A stretch of DNA of 64,000 nucleotides. It comes from Actinoallomurus sp963799975. Lineage in GTDB: Bacteria; Actinomycetota; Actinomycetes; Streptosporangiales; Streptosporangiaceae. A model generated the notes under the pieces. It was not told the DNA's origin. It ran no database searches and worked only from the letters and a program-made list of their open reading frames with translations. The translations under genes and the position numbers were made by a program. Shown piece after piece: positions 17,049 to 24,526 of the stretch (its first letter is position 1; each line of letters begins with the position of its first letter). The stretch spans positions 310,001-374,000 of the forward strand of contig CAWCZF010000001.1 of the NCBI GenBank assembly GCA_963799975.1, written 5' to 3'.

Positions 17049-19106
17049 ATGAGCACCGGTACGTCCGTGCCGCATCCCCGGCTCTCCGGTCTCGACGCGT
17101 CGGACTCGGCGCTGTTCGCCACGTTGCTACGGGAGGCTCCGATCGGGTTCGCGCTCTTCGATACCGACCTGCGTTTCAAACGGGCCAATGAGTCGATGGC
17201 CCGGTTGCACAACGCCACCGTCGCCGACCTCGAGGGCAAGAAGCCGTCCGAGGCGCTCGCCGGCGAGATCGGCGAGCTGGTGGAGACCGCCGTACGCAAG
17301 GTCGTCGACGAGGACCGCCCGGTGCTCGACGTCGACCTCAAGATCGGCGAGCGGCACTGGGCGTACTCCTGGTTCCCCTCCCGTGCCGCCGACGGCGAGC
17401 TGACCGGCGTCGTTCTCGTCGTCGTCGACGTCACCGACCGCGTGCTCGCCGAGACCTCGATCCGGCGCAAGGAGGAGCGTTACCGCTCCCTCGTCGAGGC
17501 GAGCTCCCAGGTCGTCTGGGTGACCATGCCGACCGGCAAGGTCGTGGACGACGCGCCCGAGTGGCGTGCGATCACCGGCCAGACCCACGAGGAGTACGCC
17601 GCCGACGGGTGGCTCGGTGCCGTGCACGGTGAGGACCGCGTACGCATCGAGGAGGCGTGGCAGGCCTGCGTGTCCGGCGACCGGATCTTCGAGGCCACCT
17701 ACCGCATCCGCACCCGCGGAGGCGGCTACCGCAACTACGACGTACGCGCGGTGCCGATCCGCCGCGAGGGTGAGATCGTCGAGTGGGTGGGGGCCAACAC
17801 CGACGTCACCGGCAAGCGTGAGGCCGAGGAGATGCGTGGCCGGCTCACCGAGCAGCTCTCCGCCGCCGCGCTGCGCACCGCACGGCTCCAGCAGGCGACG
17901 TCGATGCTGGCCGAGGCGCTGACCGTCAACCAGGTGGTGGCCGTCATCACCGAGGTCGGCCGGTCCGCCATCGGCGCCGACCGTTCCGCCGTCGCGCTGC
18001 TGGACGACGACAAGGTGCGGCTCCGCACGATCACCCCGGGCGGCATCCCCGAGCTGCCGGGCCCGGCACGCGAGGAGATCGGCGTCGAGGACGCCAGCGT
18101 GATGTCGATCGCCGTACGCGAACGCCGTCCGTTCCTGGCCGAGAATCCCGACAGCCTGCGCGGCCAGATCCCAGCCGAGGAGATCAACGCGTTCGCCCAG
18201 CTGACGGACGAGCGCGCCTGGGTCGGCCTGCCGCTGCTGGCGGCAGGTCGCGCGCTCGGCGCGCTTCGCTTCTCCTTCACCCGGCCGCGCGAGATCACCG
18301 AGGAGGAGCGCGTCTTCCTCGAGGCGCTCGCCGGGCAGTGCGCGCTCGCGGTCGAGCGCGCCACGCTGTTCGAGCGTGAGCACAAGACCGCGGAGGCGCT
18401 CCAGCGCAGCCTGCTGCCGGACCAGCTGCCCCAGCTCCCGCCGATGCAGCTCGCCGCCCGCTACCAGCCGGCGACACGTCACGTGCAGGTCGGCGGCGAC
18501 TGGTACGACGCGTTCCCGCTGCAGGACGACCGAGTGGCCATCGCGATCGGCGACGTGATGGGCAAGGGTGTGAAGGCGGCGGCCGGAATGGGCCGGGTGC
18601 GCAACGCCCTGCGCGCCCTCGCGCTCAACGACCCGCGCCCGGCGGCGGTGCTCTCCGGGCTCGACCGGCTGTTCTCCGCCACCGAGGGCCTGGAGCAGAT
18701 CACCACGCTCGCGTACGCCGTCATCGACCCCGCGACCGGAGAGGGCGTGATCAGCAACGCGGGTCACCTCCCGCCGCTTTTGATCTTCCCGGACAAACCG
18801 CCGCAGGTCAGCGATGCCGAGGCCGGTACGCCGCTCGGCTGGCCCTCGCAGCGGCACCAGACAAAATTTTCTGTGCCACCAGGCAACACTGTGGTGTTCT
18901 ATTCCGATGGACTGGTGGAGAACAGAAGGCGAGGACTCGACGCCGGCCTCGACGAGATCGTGGCCATCGCCGCGGACGCTCCGCCCGAGGTTCTCGCGGA
19001 TCCTGAGATACTTGTCGACTTCCTGGTGGATCGGATGCTGGCCGGGTATGACCATGATGATGACGTGACCGTACTTGCCCTACATGTTCCACCGAAGACG
19101 GCGTAG
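17049..19106 (+). CDS. PAS-PAS-GAF-SpoIIE serine phosphatase (RsbU/PP2C type)
   Basis: A 685-residue cytoplasmic signalling protein. Domains in order: PAS 1 (about 20-130, LREAPIGFALFDTDLRFKRA), PAS 2 with PAC tail (about 145-260), GAF (about 285-440, TSMLAEALTVNQVVAVITEV) and a SpoIIE/PP2C phosphatase (about 460-680). The phosphatase has the metal-binding motifs GGDWYDAF, GDVMGKGV and, at the end, DDVTVLAL. Such proteins dephosphorylate anti-anti-sigma proteins in partner-switching pathways. No RsbW-like ATPase or STAS partner is attached or adjacent, so the target is elsewhere. ATG 17049 follows GGAGG (17036-17040) with 8-nt spacing. hrdB follows on the same strand after about 200 bp. Confidence 0.9.
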   Translation: MSTGTSVPHPRLSGLDASDSALFATLLREAPIGFALFDTDLRFKRANESMARLHNATVADLEGKKPSEALAGEIGELVETAVRKVVDEDRPVLDVDLKIGERHWAYSWFPSRAADGELTGVVLVVVDVTDRVLAETSIRRKEERYRSLVEASSQVVWVTMPTGKVVDDAPEWRAITGQTHEEYAADGWLGAVHGEDRVRIEEAWQACVSGDRIFEATYRIRTRGGGYRNYDVRAVPIRREGEIVEWVGANTDVTGKREAEEMRGRLTEQLSAAALRTARLQQATSMLAEALTVNQVVAVITEVGRSAIGADRSAVALLDDDKVRLRTITPGGIPELPGPAREEIGVEDASVMSIAVRERRPFLAENPDSLRGQIPAEEINAFAQLTDERAWVGLPLLAAGRALGALRFSFTRPREITEEERVFLEALAGQCALAVERATLFEREHKTAEALQRSLLPDQLPQLPPMQLAARYQPATRHVQVGGDWYDAFPLQDDRVAIAIGDVMGKGVKAAAGMGRVRNALRALALNDPRPAAVLSGLDRLFSATEGLEQITTLAYAVIDPATGEGVISNAGHLPPLLIFPDKPPQVSDAEAGTPLGWPSQRHQTKFSVPPGNTVVFYSDGLVENRRRGLDAGLDEIVAIAADAPPEVLADPEILVDFLVDRMLAGYDHDDDVTVLALHVPPKTA

Positions 19107-19303
19107 CACGTACGAAGGACCACCCCAAGCCCTCTAAGGTGGTGGTCACCGGGTCGGACTCCACCGTGCGGAATAGGCAGGCGTGCCAGAATGCTAGATC
19201 GAGAGTGAGGCAGGGGTACGCTGCTGATCGCAAAGCGTCTACGGGGCCGGCGTCCGATACAGCACTGGGTCAACATAGCCACACGTTCGTTCGAGAGGTG
19301 TTT

Positions 19304-20941
19304 GTGTCGCCTGCGAGTTCGACCTCCAAGCCGTCCGAGCTGCACGAGAGCGTTGTCAGGCAATTGATCGAGCGTGGGCGTTCCCAGGGCTACCTCGAGG
19401 CTGACGACGTGCGCCGTGCGTTCGAGGAGGCCGACATTCCCGTGTCGAAGGCCTCGAGCATCTTGCGGAGTCTTAGCAAGGAGGGTGTGACCGTCATGGT
19501 GAGCGCTGCCGACTCCGCGGCGCCTAAGCGCGCGCGCAACAGCAGCAAGCGTGCGACGCCCGCGACCAAGAAGACGAAGACGACCGCCGCCACCAAAGAG
19601 CAGGACTCGGTGACCGCCGTCGTCGAGGACGACGCCGAGGCGCCGATGAAACCGGCCCGCGCCAAGAAGAGCGCCGCCAAGCCCAAGAAGGCCGCGCCGA
19701 CGAAGAAGTCCGCGCCCCAGTCCACGGCCAAGGCCGAGAAGGAACCCGACGACGGCGAAGACGTCAACGAGGCCGACATCGAGGTCGCCGACCTGGACGA
19801 GGCCGAGCTGACCGACCTCGGCGACGACGTCGAGTCCGCCGAGCTGGAGTCCGCCGACGACGAGCCCGAGGCCGTCGCCGACACCGAGGCGGAGGCCGCA
19901 CCCGAGGCCGAGCCGGAGGAGACCCCCGCTCCCGCCGCGGAGAAGAAGAGCCCGACGTCGGAGGATGAGTCGTTCGTCATCGGCGACGACGACGAGGACG
20001 CCCCGGCACAGCAGATCGCGGCGGCCGGCGCGACCGCCGACCCGGTCAAGGACTACCTCAAGCAGATCGGCAAGGTCCCGCTGCTCAACGCCGAGCAGGA
20101 GGTCGAGCTCGCCAAGCGCATCGAGGCCGGCCTGTTCGCCGAGGAGAAGCTCGCGCTCGAGCGGACCGCCCTGGAGTTCCAGGTCCTCGACGACCTCGAG
20201 TGGATCGCCGAGGACGGCCGCCGGGCCAAGAACCACCTCCTCGAGGCCAACCTCCGCCTGGTCGTCTCGCTCGCCAAGCGCTACACCGGCCGCGGCATGC
20301 TCTTCCTCGACCTCATCCAGGAGGGCAACCTCGGCCTGATCCGTGCGGTCGAGAAGTTCGACTACACCAAGGGCTACAAGTTCTCGACGTATGCCACCTG
20401 GTGGATCCGGCAGGCGATCACCCGTGCCATGGCCGACCAGGCGCGGACGATCCGCATCCCGGTGCACATGGTCGAGGTCATCAACAAGCTGGCACGCGTG
20501 CAGCGCCAGATGCTCCAGGACCTCGGCCGCGAGCCGACGCCCGAAGAGCTGGCCAAAGAACTCGACATGACGCCGGAAAAGGTGGTCGAGGTCCAAAAGT
20601 ACGGCCGCGAGCCGATTTCGCTGCACACGCCACTCGGCGAGGACGGCGACAGCGAGTTCGGCGACCTCATCGAGGACTCCGAGGCCATCGTGCCGGCCGA
20701 CGCGGTCAGCTTCACCCTGCTGCAGGAGCAACTGCACTCGGTGCTCGACACGCTGAGCGAGCGGGAGGCCGGTGTGGTCTCCATGCGGTTCGGTCTCACC
20801 GATGGGCAGCCGAAGACGCTCGACGAGATCGGCAAGGTCTACGGCGTGACCCGCGAGCGGATCCGCCAGATCGAGTCCAAGACGATGTCGAAACTGCGGC
20901 ACCCCTCGCGCTCGCAGGTGCTGCGCGACTACCTCGACTGA
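19304..20941 (+). CDS. hrdB: Principal RNA polymerase sigma factor (HrdB/SigA/RpoD)
   Basis: A 545-residue group 1 sigma factor. The N-terminus has the HrdB pattern (SELHESVVRQLIERGRSQGY), then a Lys/Ala-rich basic stretch and an Asp/Glu-rich acidic stretch (about residues 75-240). Conserved regions follow: 1.2 (VKDYLKQIGKVPLLNAEQEV), 2 (NLRLVVSLAKRYTGRGMLFL, GYKFSTYATWWIRQAI), 3 (RIPVHMVEVINKLARVQRQM) and 4 (TLDEIGKVYGVTRERIRQIE). It recognises -10/-35 housekeeping promoters. GTG 19304 is chosen with GAGAGG 5 nt upstream; in-frame starts back to 19139 add non-homologous residues. A hairpin at 20952-20987 is the likely terminator. Confidence 0.96.
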   Translation: MSPASSTSKPSELHESVVRQLIERGRSQGYLEADDVRRAFEEADIPVSKASSILRSLSKEGVTVMVSAADSAAPKRARNSSKRATPATKKTKTTAATKEQDSVTAVVEDDAEAPMKPARAKKSAAKPKKAAPTKKSAPQSTAKAEKEPDDGEDVNEADIEVADLDEAELTDLGDDVESAELESADDEPEAVADTEAEAAPEAEPEETPAPAAEKKSPTSEDESFVIGDDDEDAPAQQIAAAGATADPVKDYLKQIGKVPLLNAEQEVELAKRIEAGLFAEEKLALERTALEFQVLDDLEWIAEDGRRAKNHLLEANLRLVVSLAKRYTGRGMLFLDLIQEGNLGLIRAVEKFDYTKGYKFSTYATWWIRQAITRAMADQARTIRIPVHMVEVINKLARVQRQMLQDLGREPTPEELAKELDMTPEKVVEVQKYGREPISLHTPLGEDGDSEFGDLIEDSEAIVPADAVSFTLLQEQLHSVLDTLSEREAGVVSMRFGLTDGQPKTLDEIGKVYGVTRERIRQIESKTMSKLRHPSRSQVLRDYLD

Positions 20942-20951
20942 GCACGTCGCC

Positions 20952-20987
20952 GAAGGGCCCGGACCGCTGGACGGCTCCGGGCTCTTC
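20952..20987 (+). terminator. Hairpin terminator after hrdB
   Basis: GAAGGGCCCGGA (20952-20963) pairs with TCCGGGCTCTTC (20976-20987), with one G-T wobble and a 12-nt loop region that can pair further. It begins 10 bp after the hrdB stop. There is no U-tract, as is usual in this GC range. Confidence 0.7.
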
Positions 20988-21145
20988 GCCTGCGACCGCC
21001 CCGGCACCGGCCACCGCGCCCAGGCACCCGCGCTCAGCGTCCGGCACTGGGTGTGTCGTGCTCACCCGCCCGCGCCAGGCCGCCCGCCCGCAACGCACCT
21101 GCCCGCAGGACGCCTTCAAGCCGTACGCCCTCAAGCCGTACGTGC

Positions 21146-21865
21146 TCAGACGATGACGTCGACCGCAGCGCCGTTGAGCTCGGCGGCGAATCCGAGGTCC
21201 ACCAGCGTCTTCACCAGCTCCTCCGGCGTCGCCGGATCGGCGCCGCCCGTCAGCAGCGCGCGGGCGACGGCCCCACGGGTCGCCTTGGCCATGTGGCTGA
21301 CCACCGTCCGCCGGCCCTCGTGCTCGCGGAAGACCCGCACCGGGGTGGCCGGCGGACGCCACGCGGCGGCGTACGGTGCCGAGCGCATGTCCACGATGAG
21401 GTCTCCGGTCGGGAGCGTCGCGGTCAGCGCGGGTCGCCAGACGCCCGCGAGAGCGCCGAGAGGCGGCAGGTGCACGCCCATGGCCAGCCGGTATGCCGGT
21501 ACGCGGTCGGTGACCCTCAGCGCGCCCCATAGGCCGGAGAAGATCAGGATGGACCGCTCCGCCCGCTCCGGGTCGAGCGTGGCCAGGTCCAGGTTGTCGT
21601 ACAGCACGCCGGTGTAGAGCCGGGCCGCGGGCAACGCGGGGGCCTTCCGCAGCCGGCGGTTGAGCGCGATCTCGGCGGTCTGCGCGGGCGACAGTCCCAG
21701 CACCTGGCGCGCCGTCTCCTTCGGGCCGGTGCAGAGGGTACGCAGGGCGGCGAGCACGCGCCGCCGGGTCCGGTTGAGGCCGGGCATGCTGAGCGCGGCC
21801 AGGTCGAGCGGCGGCTCGTTGCCGCCGGTCGCCTTGCTCTCCGACGGCGGGAGCAGGATCAGCAT
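21146..21865 (-). CDS. yaaA: YaaA family peroxide-stress protein (DUF328)
   Basis: A 239-residue YaaA/DUF328 protein. It begins MLILLPPSESKATGG, the family signature, and contains LYTGVLYDNLDLATL, ILIFSGLWGALRVTDRVPAY and the late VVSHMAKATRGAVARALL. Escherichia coli YaaA lowers intracellular free iron during peroxide stress and binds DNA; the actinobacterial members are less studied. GGGAGG lies just upstream of ATG 21865. It converges with hrdB, separated by the hrdB terminator. Confidence 0.92.
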   Translation of the reverse strand: MLILLPPSESKATGGNEPPLDLAALSMPGLNRTRRRVLAALRTLCTGPKETARQVLGLSPAQTAEIALNRRLRKAPALPAARLYTGVLYDNLDLATLDPERAERSILIFSGLWGALRVTDRVPAYRLAMGVHLPPLGALAGVWRPALTATLPTGDLIVDMRSAPYAAAWRPPATPVRVFREHEGRRTVVSHMAKATRGAVARALLTGGADPATPEELVKTLVDLGFAAELNGAAVDVIV

Positions 21866-21911
21866 GGTCCTCCCAGACGCCCGGCGCGTCCCGAAGCGTG
21901 AGACGGAAACT

Positions 21912-21948
21912 GAGACGACGGCCGCCCAGTGTGGGCGACCGCCGTCTC
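21912..21948 (-). terminator. Hairpin terminator after the DUF7455 gene
   Basis: A 17-bp inverted repeat with two mismatches and a 3-nt loop (arms 21912-21928 and 21932-21948) lies 28 bp past the minus-strand stop at 21977, just before yaaA. It most likely terminates the small gene. Confidence 0.7.
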
Positions 21949-21976
21949 GTCGGGTTATCGTTACGGCCGACCTGAC

Positions 21977-22210
21977 CTACCGCTCATCTTCGGAGGTTGC
22001 GGTGGCAGGGGTCTCAAGCAGCCGGTCGGTCTCGTCATGTATCTCTGCGCCCGCGGCACGAAGCGACTCGCCGTACTTACGTCCATGGTGGGCACAGAAC
22101 AGCAACTCGCCGCCGCCCGCGAGGATCGCGCGGACATAGGCCTGGGCACCGCAGCGGTCGCAGCGGTCCGCGGCCGTCAGCGGCTTGGTTGGGGCAAGAG
22201 CTCCAGTCAC
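21977..22210 (-). CDS. DUF7455-type small zinc-ribbon-like protein, 77 aa
   Basis: A 77-residue protein with a cysteine/histidine set resembling a zinc ribbon: RCDRCGAQAYVRA followed by LLFCAHHGRKYGESL. Proteins of this kind are conserved next to hrdB in actinobacteria; I associate it with DUF7455, and no function is known. GTG 22210 follows GAGGAAGG; the longer frame to 22321 adds residues unlike the family. Single-gene transcript ending at the 21912-21948 hairpin. Confidence 0.8.
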   Translation of the reverse strand: MTGALAPTKPLTAADRCDRCGAQAYVRAILAGGGELLFCAHHGRKYGESLRAAGAEIHDETDRLLETPATATSEDER

Positions 22211-22343
22211 GTCGCCTTCCTCGTCTCGGGGTCGGTCGCTTAGGACAACATCTAACCGGACGTGAGCGTTCCCATGCGGGTTCTGTGTACGCCGAGAGCG
22301 GAATAGCCCTGGAGGTGACAAACGTCACCCTAGCGATCTTTGT

Positions 22344-23408
22344 TCAGATTTGTTCCCAGCGGAAGACGCGCACCGCGATGATCGTCGCGACCAGCGCGAA
22401 CGCCAGCAGGATCCCTATCTGGGGCAGGACGGAGGCGGGTCCGGCGCCGCGTGCGATGACTTTCAGCATGCCCTCGTTGAGGTGGCGCAGAGGGAAGATC
22501 TCCGTGACGATCCGCAGCCACTTTGGCGCCGAGTCGATGGGGAAGAACGACCCGCCGAGGAAGGCCATCGGCAGTACGACCAGCTGGGTGACCGCCTGAG
22601 CCGCCTCCTGGCTCTTGGCCCACGACCCGATCAGCATGCCGATCGCGAGGAACGCGAGCACCCCCGAGATCACCATCGGTATCGACATCCACCAGTAGTG
22701 GGAGAGTCTCAGCCCGAAGAACGGGAGCGTCGCCACCCCGATGAACAGGGTGGCCTGCACGAGCGCCATGGCGAGGCTGACCGTCACCCGAGCGGTGAAC
22801 AGCGTGCGGAGCGGAACCGGCGACAGCCGCAGGCGACGCAGGATGCCTTTGGTGCGCCACGTCACGAGTGTGGTGGACGCGCCGAACATGGCCGCCGAGG
22901 CGAGCGCCCAGCCGAGCAGACCCGGGGTGATGTACTGGATCGCCTTCAGCGACCTGTCCTCGACCTGCTCCGCCTGGAGCCGATACTTCGGCGGCCGCCC
23001 CGACGCGGCCTGGTTCGCCGCCTGTACGAGGCCCTCGACCTGACCCTCCGCGGTGCCCGACTTCACCTGGTCGGCCGCGGAGTAGTGGATGACGATCTGG
23101 TCGCCGTTCTGTTCCACCGCCGCGTCGTAGTCGCCCTTCTTGACCTTGTTCAGGGCCGCGCCGCGGTCGCCGGTCTTGGTGATCTTCAGCGACTTGTCGA
23201 AGCCGGCCCGCATGTCCGCCGGCATCTGGTCCACGACGGCCACCGAGCCGATCTCCAGGACCGTCGACCTGGGCGTCGAATGCTTGGCGAACAGGCCGCC
23301 GATGATCAGCAGGAACATCAGCGGCAGCGCGATCGTGAAGAACATCGCCGCCCGGTCGCGGCGGAAGCCGAGGAACATCGCCTGCGCGAGACTCTGGAAG
23401 CTGCTCAT
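22344..23408 (-). CDS. ABC transporter permease (ABC-2 type)
   Basis: A 354-residue ABC-2 membrane protein. One N-terminal helix (AAMFFTIALPLMFLLIIGGL) is followed by a soluble extracellular loop of ~150 residues and then five helices in the C-terminal half, including QYITPGLLGWALASAAMFGA and the late AAQAVTQLVVLPMAFLGGSF. This YhgE/YadH-like layout is typical of drug or lipid exporters paired with a single ATPase. Its start overlaps the ATPase stop by 4 nt, so the two are coupled. Substrate unknown. Confidence 0.9.
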   Translation of the reverse strand: MSSFQSLAQAMFLGFRRDRAAMFFTIALPLMFLLIIGGLFAKHSTPRSTVLEIGSVAVVDQMPADMRAGFDKSLKITKTGDRGAALNKVKKGDYDAAVEQNGDQIVIHYSAADQVKSGTAEGQVEGLVQAANQAASGRPPKYRLQAEQVEDRSLKAIQYITPGLLGWALASAAMFGASTTLVTWRTKGILRRLRLSPVPLRTLFTARVTVSLAMALVQATLFIGVATLPFFGLRLSHYWWMSIPMVISGVLAFLAIGMLIGSWAKSQEAAQAVTQLVVLPMAFLGGSFFPIDSAPKWLRIVTEIFPLRHLNEGMLKVIARGAGPASVLPQIGILLAFALVATIIAVRVFRWEQI

Positions 23409-24307
23409 GCCCGGTACGCCCGTCCTGTGAGGTCGAGGAACACGTCCTCGAGCGTGGCCCCCTTGATCTGCACGCCCTCCAGCGCGCCGCGTTCGGCCAA
23501 TGCCTTGATCACCTTCGCCGCGTCCTGCGTCGCGACGGTCAGGGAGACCTCGTCGTCGGTCACCTCGTCCGCGCCCGGGAGCGTACGCGCGTCGTCGACG
23601 CTGATAATCCCACTGGTCACGCTCACGCGCGCGGCCGTGTTCAGGTCACGTACGAGCGTGGCGGGCGGCCCGCTCCGCAGGATCCGGCCGCGATCCATGA
23701 TCGCGACGCGGTCGCAGAGAATCTCGGCCTCGTCCATGTGATGCGTGGTGAGCACGATGGTGCGGCCGTCGGTGCTGATGGCGCGCAGGACGTCCCAGAG
23801 GTTGCGGCGCGCCTGCGGATCCAGCGCCGCGGTGGGCTCGTCCAGGAAGACCAGCTCCGGTTCGTGCACGAGCGCGCAGGCGATCGACAGCCGCTGCGTC
23901 TGGCCGCCGGAGAGCTTCTCGACCCGGGTGTCGGCCTTGTCGGTGAGGCCCACGGTCTCCAGCATCGCGTCGGCCTTGCGGCCGGGGACGCCGTACAGCG
24001 AGCCGAAGGTCCGCAGCTGCTCACGCGCGGTGAGACGCTCGAAGAAGGCCGTGGCCTGGAGCTGCACGCCGATCTTGGGCAGCAGAGCCGGGTTGCGCGG
24101 CCACGGGGACAGTCCGAAAAGGGAGATCTGGCCGCTGTCTGCCTGACGGAGACCCTCGATGATCTCCAAGGTCGTGGTCTTGCCGGCTCCGTTCGGACCG
24201 AGGATGCCGAAGAACTCACCGGCCTCGATCGTCAGCGAGACGCCGTCCACGGCGTTCACGTCGCGATAGCGCTTCCGCAGGTCGCTGGCGACAATCGTGT
24301 TGGACAT
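23405..24307 (-). CDS. ABC transporter ATP-binding protein
   Basis: A 300-residue nucleotide-binding subunit. Visible motifs are Walker A GPNGAGKTTT, Q-loop region LQATAFFERLTAREQL, signature LSGGQTQRLSIACAL, Walker B LVFLDEPTAALDP and the H-loop TTHHMDEAE. The ~70 residues after residue 225 form a DrrA-like C-terminal extension. With the overlapping permease it is a two-gene efflux system. An inverted repeat at 24326-24339, 19 bp upstream of the start, may be a regulator site. Confidence 0.95.
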   Translation of the reverse strand: MSNTIVASDLRKRYRDVNAVDGVSLTIEAGEFFGILGPNGAGKTTTLEIIEGLRQADSGQISLFGLSPWPRNPALLPKIGVQLQATAFFERLTAREQLRTFGSLYGVPGRKADAMLETVGLTDKADTRVEKLSGGQTQRLSIACALVHEPELVFLDEPTAALDPQARRNLWDVLRAISTDGRTIVLTTHHMDEAEILCDRVAIMDRGRILRSGPPATLVRDLNTAARVSVTSGIISVDDARTLPGADEVTDDEVSLTVATQDAAKVIKALAERGALEGVQIKGATLEDVFLDLTGRAYRA

Positions 24308-24325
24308 GGCAGGACCCTAGGTGGA

Positions 24326-24339
24326 CTATCAACCGATAG
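24326..24339. promoter_or_regulatory. Inverted repeat upstream of the ABC exporter
   Basis: CTATC (24326-24330) and GATAG (24335-24339) form a perfect 5-bp inverted repeat with a 4-bp spacer between the divergent ABC exporter and parE genes. It could be an operator for the exporter; no regulator gene is adjacent. Confidence 0.35.
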
Positions 24340-24526
24340 CTACCGCCGTAAGTTGTATTTCCGCAATGTGCAACTAAGGGTGTATTACTCACCGCAGAAC
24401 CATCACGATGCGGGAGGCAGGGCAGAGTGGACACGACGGAGCGGGCGCAGCGGCGCGCCGGTCGGCTACTGTCGGCCCTGCCGGGTAGCCTGCTGCCGCA
24501 CGTCCTACCCCCGAGGAGCAAAACCG

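Noticed and set aside
17127..19055. 642-codon minus-strand frame over the phosphatase gene
   Set aside because: Antisense to PAS, GAF and SpoIIE domains, with no start context.
22350..23741. 463-codon plus-strand frame over the ABC exporter
   Set aside because: Antisense to two overlapping genes with clear ABC motifs; composition is Arg/His-rich and not protein-like.
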